Assembly (NCBI GenBank): GCA_024349245.1
Contig: JALDNG010000781.1
Location: 1 to 64,000 of the forward strand
DNA from: Neodontobutis hainanensis
Taxonomy: Eukaryota; Chordata; Actinopteri; Gobiiformes; Odontobutidae
Direction of reading: 5' to 3'
DNA length: 64,000 nt
The notes beneath the pieces are model-generated. The model was not told where the DNA came from. It was given only the letters and a program-made list of their open reading frames with translations, and ran no database searches. Below, in pieces: positions 46,325-58,032 of the stretch. Position numbers and translations under genes: made by a program. Position 1 is the first letter of the stretch; every line of letters starts with the position of its first letter.

Positions 46325-48290
46325 TGTAGCAGATCAGCCTCCAGAACGCCACACGGATTATAACATTTGTTTAATCACTTACAGACCTCCAAACTGTTTC
46401 ACTAAGGGTCTTCAAGATTAACAACTGTTGTTTCACCATCGGCCTCCAGAGACAGGCCGTGGATGTAAATCTTGAGAAGAAGACATGCTAACCCCGTTTT
46501 CTTTCAGATAAAAGGACACCAATGTGTTTTGCCAAGGACAGGAAACTTATTAATGACTTTGTTTTGCTTTTATAAGAATTGGAACTTCGTTCTACCCAGC
46601 ACCGTGTCAAAGGTGACACATGGAACATCACAGACTGCTAGGCGCCATGTCCAAAAGCCGTAAATCCTGTAGATAAGGTGTCCATCCAGCTTTCTCGAGA
46701 ACACTTTATTCTAATCCTGATTGACAGTTGAAAATGTCTTTGATCATAGTCGTCGGGCATGGTCAAACACTACCCCCTTTTGGTTTAACTGGACAAATGA
46801 CTCTGCACTCAAGAAGGACATTTGGTGTTATTTCATTAAAGGACATTTTGTTATTTTATTACTTAGAAAGATTGTGAATGTACTAACAATTATACTGTTT
46901 GTTTCCAGGATGCAGAGTTTTACAAGTCAACTAATTCCTTCCATTCCTACAGAGTTACGTTTTATGTTAATAAAATGTAATGAATATATGTTTTTATAAT
47001 AAGTCTGACAAATGTTTCTTTGCATAATCCTGCAAGTACGAATGTGTTTGTGTGTTTTACGAAAACCAAGGAAAATAGGGTGAAACAAAAGGAATGTTTA
47101 AGACTTAGTTTAAACATTTAAACTCCGCCCCAAAGCAATGCCTTCCTCCGTAAGACACACCCTGTCGAAAAGTGTTAAAAGTGACCGCTGGTCAAAAACA
47201 CGCTCTCTCTGCACTACTCTCCGTCTCCTCTTCACTTCGCACTGGACCTCTTGTCCGTTCAGGGCCGTAGGCCCTCGAACCTCTCACAAGCTCCGGACCT
47301 CGTGTAACGAGTAAATTTTCTTTGTACTTTAAAGCCTGCAAGTTTAGCTTGCCGCGATAAAGTTTCCTTCACACAGCTGTTCAAAGTAGCTTACTTCCTG
47401 CCAGCCTGCCAACAAAAGGAAGTTGCCTCGCTTTTATTTTTGAAGATTTCCTGCCTGCTAAAGAGTTAGCTTGACTAAAATCTAACTTTCTCGAGCAAGT
47501 TTAAGCCAGCAACACAGCCGCTAAACCTTCTTCAGTGGACTTCGCAATAACTTTGAAAGACTCAATTTTACTCGGTGTACGACGCTGATGCTAAAAGGCT
47601 TGGCTAGTTGTGACAGTAACGAGACGCTTTTTGAATCTCCCGGGCCCACGGCAGCCCCTCTGGAGAGTGGAAACAGCAGGCCATCCTGGAGGCGACAAGC
47701 GTCCATCGGTTGCGACAGGGTTCCGGACAACCTCTAGACCTCTCGTCGCTAAGATCTGAGACCAATCACGACCCCAGGGTGAGTCTAAACGTTAGTTACA
47801 CAAGTTTGGCGTCTAACTGTCTAAACATAACAGCCTTGGCCTCAGAAACCGTCATCGAACCCCTTTAAACGCTCCGTAACAGCCCCTTATCTAATAATAG
47901 AGTTAATAATCAATAGGCCTACTTTCTTTTGTTTCACAAAATCCTCTGAAAGTAAAGTGTTTTATCGTTCTTTGATTTACCCATTCATGTGTCAATAATT
48001 ATCCCTTTGTGTCATTTCCCTGTCATTATTCACTGTTTAAATTTTTATAATCTTTAATAAAACCCCATAAAGACATTTACTGTTTCAATGTTTAATTCAT
48101 TAATTTTCAAAACGAGAAGAATTTACTTCCTTTAGATTAATGAGACTAGACTAAACAGTTTCTCTGGATCTGTTCAAAACTAGAGTGGTGCCCGAAAGAA
48201 ATTAATATTTTGATAAGCAAAATATTAATTATTAATTTCCATAATTAATATTTATATTAATTATTAATTAATAAGACCATATTCCCTACA
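46325..48290 (+). repeat. 3' LTR of element B
   Basis: 1,966 bp. I counted roughly 20 differences from the 5' LTR, both substitutions and short indels, for about 99 percent identity. AATAAA at 48056-48061. Confidence 0.95.
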
Positions 48291-48617
48291 GTCTACAGTC
48301 TGTTCTTCTGCACATCTACAGTCTGTTCTAACTGCACATCCACAGTCTGTTCTAATGTAAGTCTACAATCTGTACTACTGCTCATCTATACTCTGTTCTA
48401 CTGCACGTCTACAGTCTGTTCTTATAACGTCTACAGTCTGTTATACTACACATCTACAGTCTCTACTACTGCACTTCTAAAGTCTGTTCTAATGCACATC
48501 TACAGTCTGTTCTAATGCTCGTCCACAGTCTGTACTACTGCATCTCTAGAGTCTATTCTTCTGCACATTGTCAGTCTCTTCTACTGACGTTTACAGTCTG
48601 TTCTAATGCTCGTCTAC
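48291..48617 (+). repeat. 23-bp satellite array, forward orientation (block S6)
   Basis: Short forward stretch continuing block S5 across element B. The sequence from gtctgttcttctgcac onward is repeated at about 35177. Ends at a strand switch near gtctacagtctttacacaagc. Confidence 0.92.
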
Positions 48618-50331
48618 AGTCTTTACACAAGCATTAGAACAGACTGTACATGAGTATTAGAAAAGACTGTAGACATGCTTTAAAACAGAGTGTAGAGGTC
48701 CAGTAGTACAGACTCTAGACGACCATTAGAACAAACTGTAGATGTGCAGTAGAAGAGACTTTAGAAGTACAGTAATACAGAAAGTTGACAATTATTAAAA
48801 GAGACTGTAGACGTGCAGTAGAACAGACTCTAGACAATAATTAGAACAGACTGTAGACATCCAGTAGAACAGACTGTAGATGTGCATTAGAGGAGACAGT
48901 AGACGTTTATTAAAACAGACTATAGTCGTGCAGTAGAACAGACTGTAGAAGTACAATAGAACAGAATGTAGAGGTGCAGTTGAAGAGACTGTAGACATGC
49001 AGTTGAACATACTTCAGAGCAGCAGTAGTACAGACTCTAGATTGGCTTTAGAACAGACTGTAGACGAGCATTAGAACAGACTGTAAACGTCCAGTAGAAC
49101 AGACTGACAATGTGCAGAGGAATAGACTGTAGAGATGCACTAGTACAGACTGTAAACGCGCATTAGAACAGACTGTATATGAGTATTAGAAAACACTCTA
49201 GACATGCTTTAGAACAGACTGTAGAGGTGCAGTAGTTCAGACTATAGACTAGCATTAGAACAGACTGTAGATGTGCAGTAGAAGAGACTGTAGAGCTGCA
49301 GTATTATAGACTGTCGACAATTATTAGAAGGACTGTAGACGTGCAGTAGAACGGACTGTAGACAATTATTAGAACAGACTGTAGACTTGCAGTAGAACAG
49401 ACTGATGATGCTGCAGAAGAATAGACTTTAAAGGTGCATTACTACAGACTGTACACGAGAAATAGAACAGACTGTATATGAGTATTAGAATAGACTGTAG
49501 ACATGATTTTAGAACAGACTGTAGAGGTGCAGTAGTACAGACTCTAGACAAGTAGTAGTTCAGACTGTCGACTTGCATTAGAACAGACTGTAGATGTGCA
49601 TTAGAACAGACTGTAGATGTACAATAGAACAGACTGTAGAGGTGCAGTTCAACAGACTGTAGACGTGCAGTTGAACAGTCTTCAGAGCAGCAGTAGTACA
49701 GACTCTAAATTGGCTGTAGAACAGACTGTAGACGATCATTAGAATAGACTGTAAACGTCTAGTAGAACAGACTGTCAATGTGCAGAATAATAGATTCTAG
49801 AGGTGCAGTAGTACAGACTGTAGATGAGCATACAGAACAGACTGTATATGAGTATTAGAAAACACTGTAGACATGCTTTACAACAGACTGTAGAGGTGCA
49901 GTAGAACAGACTGTAGTTGAGCAGTAGTACATACTGTATACTTGCATAGGAACAGACTGTAAATGTGCATTAGAACAGACTGTAGATGTGCAGTAAAACA
50001 GACTGTAGACTTGCAATAGAGCAGACTGAAGACGTGCAGTAGAACAGACTTAAGATGCGCTGTAGAACAGACTGTAAACATGAAGTAGAACAGACTGTAG
50101 ACTTGCATTAGAACAGACTGTAGATGTGCATTAGAACAGACTGTAGATGTGCAGTAAAACAGACCGTAGTTATGCAGTAGAACAGACTGCATTAGAGCAA
50201 TAGTACAGACTGTAAACTGGCATTAGAACAGACTGTAGAGGTGCAGTTGTACAGACTGTAGATGTGCAGTAAAACAAACTGTAGATGAGCAGTAGTACAG
50301 ACTGTAGACTTGCATTAGAACAGACTGTAGA
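48618..50331 (-). repeat. 23-bp satellite array, reverse orientation (block S7, left part)
   Basis: Reverse satellite. From 49081 its unit order matches 6178 onward in block S2, including the frame at 49369-49578 that is nearly identical to 6553-6762. About 455 bp at its left end have no counterpart at the S1/S2 junction. Confidence 0.93.
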
Positions 50332-51030
50332 TGTCAAGTTATGTGTGTTTTTTAACTGACTACAGCTCTGCCCAAACTTAAAAACTGCTTTATCTCTGAT
50401 GAATGCAAAGGACAACTCAAAACTGTTCTTTCTTTTTCTTTTTTTCCTAAAGATGATCGGGTGGAACAGAATAGGTTGATAACCTTTAAAATATACAAAC
50501 CAAAGCAGAAATTAGTTGCAAATAAATCACAAATAACTCAATACCACTTCCTCAAATAGTAAATGTCAAACCAAACAGTCATTTTAATTAACCTATGGTC
50601 TCTAATTAAACTTATATAATTTAAACAATACACATGCTTAGAGTAATGTTCACATAAAGTATTCACTATTTGATTTAAATTGGACATTACAACCAAGCAA
50701 ACAAAATCATACAAAAGTCTTAACTCAACACAAACAAACACACAGTCCACTTTTGTCCTACCAGTTGTGTCCTTGGATAATCAGGAGCTGTGGTCAAAGT
50801 TTCTTTTCCTCAGGAACAAGTGATATGGCCAACTGGGCTTTTACCAAACATTTCAACTGCCATGCACTCTGTGTGTGCGCTGGTAATTATGGTCCCAAGA
50901 GCACTTCCTGGAAGTTGGTTCCATAACCTTTTGATGCGCGGTTGCCCCTGCAGTTTGGGAGTGCTCTTAGTAATTTGAGTAAAAATAGGCTGAGTGCTCA
51001 GGACAACTTGTACCTTGAATTGACATAACA
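50332..51030 (-). mobile_element. Solo LTR, about 699 bp, minus orientation (copy 2)
   Basis: Second copy of the 8164-8867 element with the same gtaga flanks (50327-50331, 51031-51035) and the same neighbouring satellite units. It therefore arose with the block by duplication and not by independent insertion. I counted about 20 differences from copy 1, near 97 percent identity. Confidence 0.65.
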
Positions 51031-52078
51031 GTAGATGTGCAGTAAAACAGACTGTAAACGTGCAGTAAAACAGACTGCAGTAGAGCAGAGGTACAGACTG
51101 TAAACTGGCATTAGAACAGACTGTTGAGATGCAGTTGAACAGACAGTAGACGTGCAGTTGAACAGACTGTAGATGTGCATTGGAACAGACTAAAGACGTA
51201 CAATAGAACAGACTGTAGACGAGCAGTAGAACAAACTAAAGACCTGCATTAGAACAGACGGTGGACGAGCATTAGAACAGACTGTAAAGTCCAGTAGAAC
51301 AGACTAACAATTAGAACAGATTGTAGATGTGCAGAAAAACAGACTGTAGACGTGCAGTAAAATAAACTGCAGTAGAGCAGTAGTAAAGACTGTAAACTGG
51401 CATTAGAACAGACTGTAGACATGCAGTAGAACAGACTGTAGATGTGCAGTAGAACAAACTGTTGAGGTGCAGTAATACAGACTGCAAACGAGCATTATAC
51501 AGACTGTAGAAGTGCAGTAGTACAGACTGTAGATGTGCAGTAGAACAGAATGTAGACGTTTATTAGAACAGACTGTATACCTGCAGTCGGACAGACTGTA
51601 GATGTGCTTTAGAAAAGACTGTAGACGTTTATTAAAAATAGACTATAGTCGTGCAGTAGAACAGACTGTAGACGTGCAATAGAACAGACTGTAGAGGTGC
51701 AGTTGAACAGACTGTAGATGTGCATTAGAACAGACTGTAGATGTGCATTAGAAGAGACTGTAGACAATTATTAAAATAGACAATAGTTGTGCAGTAGAAC
51801 AGACTGTAGACAAGCATTAGAAATTACTATAAACGTCTAGTAGAACAGACAATGTGCAGAAGAATAGACTCTAGAGGTGCATTACTACAGACTGTAGATG
51901 AGCATTAGAACATACTCTATATGAGTATAAGAAAACACTATAGAAATGCTTTAGAACAAACTGTAGAGATGCAGTTGTATAGATTGTAGACAAGCATTAA
52001 AACAGACTGTAGAAGTGCAGTACTTCAGACTGTAGATGTGCAGTAGAAAAGACTATTGAGGTGCAGTAGTACAGAATG
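51031..52078 (-). repeat. 23-bp satellite array, reverse orientation (block S7, right part)
   Basis: Matches the start (8868-9240) and the end (about 14165-14432) of the right part of S2, but several kilobases present there, including the 582-bp duplication, are absent here. Confidence 0.93.
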
Positions 52079-53937
52079 TCGACATTTATTATTGCCCTTC
52101 TACTGTCTCTTCTAATGCTCGTCTACTGTCTGTATTACTGCACCTCTACAGTCTGTACTAAAGCACATCTACAGTCTGTTCTAATGCTCGTCCACAGTCT
52201 ATTCTTATGCAGGTCTTTAGTCTTTACTACTGCACATCTACAGTCTGTTCTAATGGACGCCTACATTCTGTTCTAATGCTCATCTACAGTCTGTTCTATT
52301 GTACGTCTACAGTCTTTTCTACTGCACATCAACAGTCTGTTCTAATGCTCATCTACAGTCTGTACAACTGCACCTCTACAGTCTGTTCTACTGCCATTTT
52401 ACAGTCTGTACTATTGCTCTACTGCACTCTATTCTACTGCATGTCTACAGTCATTTTTACTGCACATCTACAATCTGTTCTAATTGTCAGTCTGTTCTAC
52501 AATCTACAGTCTGTACTAATTCTGCTCTGAAGTCTGTTCAACTGCACGTCTACAGTCTGTTCAACTGCACCTCTACAGTCTGTACTACTGCACTTCTACA
52601 GTCTGTTCTAATGCTCGTCTACAGTCTGTATTACTGCACCTCTACAGTCTGTTATAAATGCATGTGTACAGTGTTTTCTAAAACTCATATACAGTCTGTT
52701 CATTTGCTCATCTACAGTCTGTACTACTGCAGCTCTAGAGTCTATTCTTTTGCACATTGTCAGTTTGTTCTACGGACGTTTACAGTCATTTCTATTGCTC
52801 GTTTACAGTCTGTTCTAAGGTAATTCTAGAGTCTGTACTACTGCTGCTCTGATTTCTGTTCACCTGCACGTCTACAGTCTGTTTTACTGCATATCTACAA
52901 TCTGTTCTAATTGTCAGTCTGTTCTACTGGACGTTTACAGCCTGTTCTAAAGCTCATCTACAGTCTGTTCTAAAGCCAATCTAGAGTCTGTACTACTGCT
53001 GCTCTGACATCTGTTCAAATGCACATCTATAGTCTGTTCAACTGCACGTCTACAGTCTGTTCTAATGCACATCTACAGTCTGTTCTAATGCAAGTCTACA
53101 GTCTGTACTACTGCTCATCTACAGTCTGTTCTATTGCACGTCTACAGTCTGTTCTGATAAACGTCTACAGTCTGTTCTACTACACATCTACAGTCTGTAC
53201 AACTGCTCTACTGCAGTCTATTCTACTGCACTTCTACAGTCTGTTCTACTGCACGACTATAGTCTGTATTAATAAATGTCTACAGTCTTTTCTAATGCAC
53301 ATCTACAGTGTGTGCTTGTGGAAGTCTACAGTCTGTTCTAATAATTGTCTAGATTCTGTTCTACTGCACGCCTACAGTCTCTTCTAATAATAGTCAACAT
53401 TCTGTACCACAGCACCTCTACAGTCTCTTCTACCGCACATCTACAGTTTGTTCTAGTGGTTGTCTACAGTCTGTACTACTTCACCTCTACAGTCTGTTGT
53501 AAAGCATGTCTACAGTCTTTTCTAATACTAATGTACAGTCTGTTCTAATGCTCGTGTAAAGTCTTAACAACTGCACCTCTACAGTCTATTATTCTGCACA
53601 TCGTCAGTCTTTTCTAATGCACATCTACAGTCTGTTCTAATGGACGTATACAGTCTGTTCTAACGCTCGTCTACAGTCTGTTCTATTGTACATCTACAGT
53701 CTCTTATAATGCTACTTTACAGTCTGTACCTCTGCTCTACCGCATTTTGTTCTACTGCACGTCTAGTCTTTTTTATAAACGTCTATAGTCTATTCTACTG
53801 CATTTCTACAGTCATTACTACTGTACTTCTAAAGTCTATTCTAATGCTCATCAACAGTCTGTTCTAATGCAAGTCTACAGTCTGTGCTACTGCTCATCTA
53901 CAGTCTGTACTACTGCACTTCTAAAATCTGTTCTAAT
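52079..53937 (+). repeat. 23-bp satellite array, forward orientation (block S8)
   Basis: Same unit order as 14433-16510. Ends in gttctaat (53930-53937), the left target-site copy of the hAT-like element. Confidence 0.93.
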
Positions 53938-54614
53938 CAATGACTGTAGAAGGGCTGGACATAAGGAGTGTGACGTCACCCATAGCGTTACGAACTTCGA
54001 AAATGAACCCATTTCAGTCGCCATTTTTAGCCGTTGTGGGGGCCGCCATGTTGATTTTTTGGAGCCAGAAGTCCTAATTTGGGCATATGAGCTAGGTTTG
54101 AGTGCGCGTTAGCATGGTAACCAGCGAGCCAATCAGAACCGGGCTTGTTGAAAGTTGAAAGTTGAAAGATGAAATTCCTGCAGATAGCGGCAAAGCCATT
54201 GACGGTAGAAGGCGCTGACCATTCTCATCCTCTGTCTTTGCTGCATTTTGAGTGCTGGCTAACTTGAGGTAAATGTTATATTTATTTGTAATTCATTTTT
54301 TTTTATTTCTTTAATTTCACTCATAATAACTTGATTTTAATCAACATATAGTATTGAAAGATTTTTTTTTTAAAGTAGGTTAAAAACATTGTTACTTGCA
54401 TGCAAACATATGCTAGTAGTTAACTGTAATCAGAGCAGTGTTTCCTTTTTATTGCTAAATCTCGTTTTAATTACTAATGGCATTAGTTATTAAAACTAAT
54501 TGACTTTCTTATATTTAGTTTTTACCCAAATTATGTATAGAATAATATATGGGTAAAACGAAGTGTATTATTAGGTAAGCATTATCTAATTTAATGATTA
54601 TATCTCCCTTTCAG

Positions 54615-54716
54615 GTCACTATTATTTACCCCTTCTACGGTTATTGGCTACGACAGAGACCTGAGCTAAAACATCTCTGCTCCTTCACTGAGCCCTCTGC
54701 TGCTGCTCTACTTCAG
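54615..54716 (+). other. Exon-like segment inside the hAT-like element
   Basis: Bounded by cccctttcag-type acceptor (ends 54614) and cag/gtgaat donor (54717). An upstream donor gag/gtaaat lies at 54269, and a downstream acceptor tttttcag ends at 55069, followed by AATAAA at 55258-55263. This would make a three-exon plus-strand transcript of low coding capacity. Splicing is inferred from pattern only. Confidence 0.3.
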
Positions 54717-55816
54717 GTGAATTTCACTTTTACACCAACATCTACGGTTTTTAAATATTCTCCTGCTTTAGTAAGCACCATGTTGTCATCTTTGTTCTAA
54801 AATACATCTACAGCTAGCAATAGTACTAACCTGCTTATCAATAGATAGCCTCGTAATTATAAACTGTATGTTGTAAAAATATATAAAGTAGATCATTTAG
54901 AATTATAGTTTCTGTATGATATATATCTTAGCTTAATGATAGTTTTCTTAAAATAGACACATTGCATACATTTTTAAAAAACTGGTTATTTAGAAATTGT
55001 AAACAAATATGCTGTATTTTTGAGATGGAGTAAATATGAGTTAAACCAGTTTTGATTTTTGTTTTTCAGTTTCCTTACCTGTGCAGCTGCAGGTCAAAGA
55101 CCTCAGGAGCAACCTGAAAGTTCAAGAAACCCTTCCATCTTTGAGCACTACTTTATCATTACAATTTAATAATACACAAAACAATATGTTTTATGATTTC
55201 TGGTTATTTTCCACAATACCTTCTATTGCTTATGGCATTCTAAAATAACACTATAGTAATAAATGATTTAAAGTTTTGTCTGTTTGCTTTCATCTACTTT
55301 CACGTTATTTAAAAGTTTCTTTAAAAAGCCTTTTACAAGTTATTAACTCTGTGCACTTAAAAACAAAGTGTATACATTATGTCAGATTCAAGATCTTAAA
55401 AACAGTTTATATATGCTTTCAAACCTAGAAGCACATAAATGAATGGAGATTGTATTTTGTTTTAAGTTTATTTAAAAACGCTCAAGTTGTCGATGGACCA
55501 GGATGTGATGTAGGATGAAGCTGAGGAAGCCGAGGCTGGGCTAGGTCAACTGTCCAGGAGCAGAGAAGAACAGAGCAGCAGACTGATGACTGGACCTGAC
55601 TGGACTGGGCCGACAGAAAAGCAGCAGCAGACAGGTAACTGTAGAGGAGCGCTGCGAAAACAGAGAACAAAGTAAAAGTTATGTTTAAAACAAGTCTTGC
55701 TGTTGGGCCCGGTCACCTCTGAACACAGTTAATCACAGGAAAAAAAACACTTCACCAGCTCACTGTGTTACTGTGTGTGTAAGAACTGTTTTTAAGAAAA
55801 TAGTGGACTTTGATTT

Positions 55817-56182
55817 CATTCATTCATTTTCTACCGCTTTGTCCCGTTAGGGGTCGCGGTGACTGGAGCCTATCCCAGCAGCTTTGGGCCTGAAGCGTGG
55901 TACACTCCTGGACAGTGGCCAGTTAGTCACAGGGCTGACATATAGAGACAGACAGTGACAGACAACCATTCTCTCTCACATTCATTCACTAGGGACACTT
56001 TAGAGTTGTCAATTAACCTTTACATGCATGTGTTTGGACGGTGGGAGGAAGCCGGTACCGGGAGAGAACCCACAGTAACACGCTGGAGGACATGCAGACT
56101 CCTCACAGAAAGACCGAGTCGGCCGAGAGAATGTTTGAGTCTGCCGGGTTTTGAACTCACGACCTTCTTGCTACGTGCACCC
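55817..56182 (-). mobile_element. tRNA-derived SINE, fish type, minus orientation
   Basis: Plus strand starts with a cattcattcatt tail, then ttctaccgctttgtccc and ggagcctatcccagcag, and ends with gttttgaactcacgaccttcttgct. Read on the minus strand this is a widespread fish SINE whose tRNA-like head is 5'-truncated. A 13-bp target duplication tggactttgattt flanks it (55804-55816 and 56183-56195), which shows retrotransposition into the DNA element. No protein encoded; the frame 55955-56197 is incidental. Confidence 0.85.
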
Positions 56183-56654
56183 TGGACTTTGATTTGAACT
56201 TACATTTTCCTAAATATAATAATTAATGTACAGTACATTTCAGTTAATGTGAAATGTACTGTGTCAGAGATCATGTCTGTCATGTTTAAAACCTGACTTA
56301 AACATTTACTTGTCCACTGTTGTCATGATTTACAGATGATAAATGTACAAATTAAACTAACACATGCACTTTAGCTACAGTAATTTTCAAGAGATGTATG
56401 ACTGTAGAGTAAGGAAAGTGTTTTCTAGAGTAAAAAAGTCTCAGAGGTTAGTGGGCACTGCACGTGTAATGTTTAATGTAATGTGTAGTTTAATCTAACA
56501 CTCACCTTTGTCTGAATATCCTCTTCAAAGTGCTCACACCACAACAAGAGCCTTTCTTCTGATCAGCCTCAGCATCACCTTTAGCCTCAGTTTGACAGCA
56601 TCACATTTAGGAAATCTGTGAGAGAACAATATCTATTTTAATAAAACAGACATG

Positions 56655-57005
56655 TAAGTAAGTAAGTAAGTAATTTATTTATATAGCACCTTTCTCAGAT
56701 AATTATCACAAAGTGCTTTACAACAGTGTTTTTTTACATGAAGTTTCCACTCACCCCATTCACTCCTGGGGCAGACAGAGAGGGGGGCAGCCACACAACC
56801 GGCGCTCACAACCTTCTCCTACCACCACCAAACACACCTCTACAGTCACACACATTCATACACCAGTGCTATGGACACTGGAGGCAAGGTGGGTTAAGTG
56901 TCTTGCCCAAGGACACAACGACAGTATGAACTGTGGGGCGGCGGAATCGAACCTACTACCTTCGGTTGAAGGACGGCCGCTCTACCACTGAGCCACTGCG
57001 CCCCT
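56655..57005 (-). mobile_element. tRNA-derived SINE with A and B boxes, minus orientation
   Basis: Minus strand: a tRNA-like head (about 57004-56933) with A box TGGCTCAGTGGTAGAGC at 56995-56979 and B box GGTTCGATTCC at 56953-56943, the internal RNA polymerase III promoter. Then a body including CTTGGGCAAGACACTTAACC, a tail-end motif GCACTTTGTGATAATTATC with GCTATATAAATAAA, and a (TTAC)n tail at the 3' end. It shares the body with 61981-62256. It appears nearly full length. Confidence 0.85.
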
Positions 57006-58032
57006 ATGTGTCAAATGTATTTACCAAAATGACACAACCCAGATCTTTGTAAAAGAGTACATTAAGCCCACTTCTAATTTTGATTATATTATTATGATTA
57101 TATTATGACATTTACTGACTTTGCAAACTACACAGTAATTTTTCAGCCAGATACATTTAGCCTTAATATTATCTTACTAAAAACTAAAAAAAAACATTAT
57201 GCTTAATTCCTTCCAAATTGAAGGTTAGATATGACCTTATATCATATTATTACCAAGTTTGGTCCAGTGTATCATATTAAGCTATCGTTAAAACAGTGGA
57301 GAGCCACCTTCGGGTCAGCTAAAAACGTATAACAAATGTATATATTCTGACAGTAAGACATGCAAAAATGTACTCACCTTGAAACTGGAGCGTGCTTCAT
57401 TTAGTGCAGTTGTAATGAAAAAGTTACTTAAATTAGCGGAGTTAAATCAAACACAGCTAGCGTTAGCTTTTAGCTAAAAGCAAGCGATCTCCATACATGA
57501 ACAGCAGCAACTAACAAACTAATTAACAAAAACGAAGACTTACTGGCTAAAAGTTTCAGAAAACAAAGACTAACTAAAAACAATCTTTGGGTGTAGCAAA
57601 AAGCTTGAACTTCACTGATTTAAAATAGTTAGGTCTCCACGAGTCTCTCTTCTGTTCATATAACGCTATATTCCAGCTGCTTTTTTTTTTTACCGAGAGC
57701 AGCTTAAAACTACAAAATGCCGGTAGCGAGATCAGCCACGCCCCCACGATCCGACATAGCAGAATAGAGGCATCTGATAGGTAGGTTATTAATCTTAATA
57801 GTATGAGTTATGTGACAAATATCAATATAGCAATTACGGGAATAATAAGATTGTGTTCAAAGAAAGGCGGCAGCGTTAGAATGATGACTGTGAGAAAAAT
57901 AGTCACTTCATAATTGCCGCCGATTTTTCAATGGATGTCAATAGGGTCATGCTTGATGGAGCCAACCCCTACTTCCTATTTGGCACAGACCCGGAAGCGG
58001 GCTTGCTATGTCCAGCCCTTATACCGTCAATG

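Larger units (their letters stand above)
36160..48290 (+). mobile_element. LTR element B: retroelement with protease and integrase but no visible reverse transcriptase
   Basis: 12.1-kb element with very long LTRs (1,959 and 1,966 bp, TGTAGCAG...CCTACA) about 99 percent identical by eye. Target duplication is probably gcct/gtct with one mismatch. Interior: a 2-kb leader, a coiled-coil Gag-like region (40181-42047), a retropepsin (about 42505-42807), a linker (42840-44098) and an integrase (44150-45499). No YxDD box or RNase H catalytic core is seen, although a RNase-H-end-like string occurs at about 43939. No env. Frames are interrupted repeatedly. I cannot place the family; integrase motifs are closer to retroviral or Gypsy types than to Copia. 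Confidence 0.88.
53938..58032. mobile_element. Non-autonomous hAT-like DNA transposon, 4.1 kb
   Basis: Flanked by an exact 8-bp duplication gttctaat (53930-53937 and 58033-58040) that fits the hAT pattern nTnnnnAn. The uninterrupted satellite near 16500 confirms the empty site. Termini are imperfect inverted repeats of about 24 bp: CAATGACTGTAG on the left against CATTGACGGTAT on the right, both followed by AAGGGCTGGACATA. No transposase frame is visible. Contents: subterminal GC-rich sequence on both sides, exon-like segments with splice-site patterns, two SINEs (55817-56182, 56655-57005) and AT-rich filler. P or other 8-bp-TSD superfamilies remain possible. Confidence 0.8.

Noticed and set aside
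55482..55670. Minus-strand 62-codon frame in the hAT-like element
   Set aside because: Low-complexity Ser/Leu composition, no motif; no transposase-like residues.
56933..57004. A functional tRNA gene on the minus strand
   Set aside because: A and B boxes are present but it is joined to a SINE body and tail; this is the tRNA-derived SINE head and not an independent tRNA.
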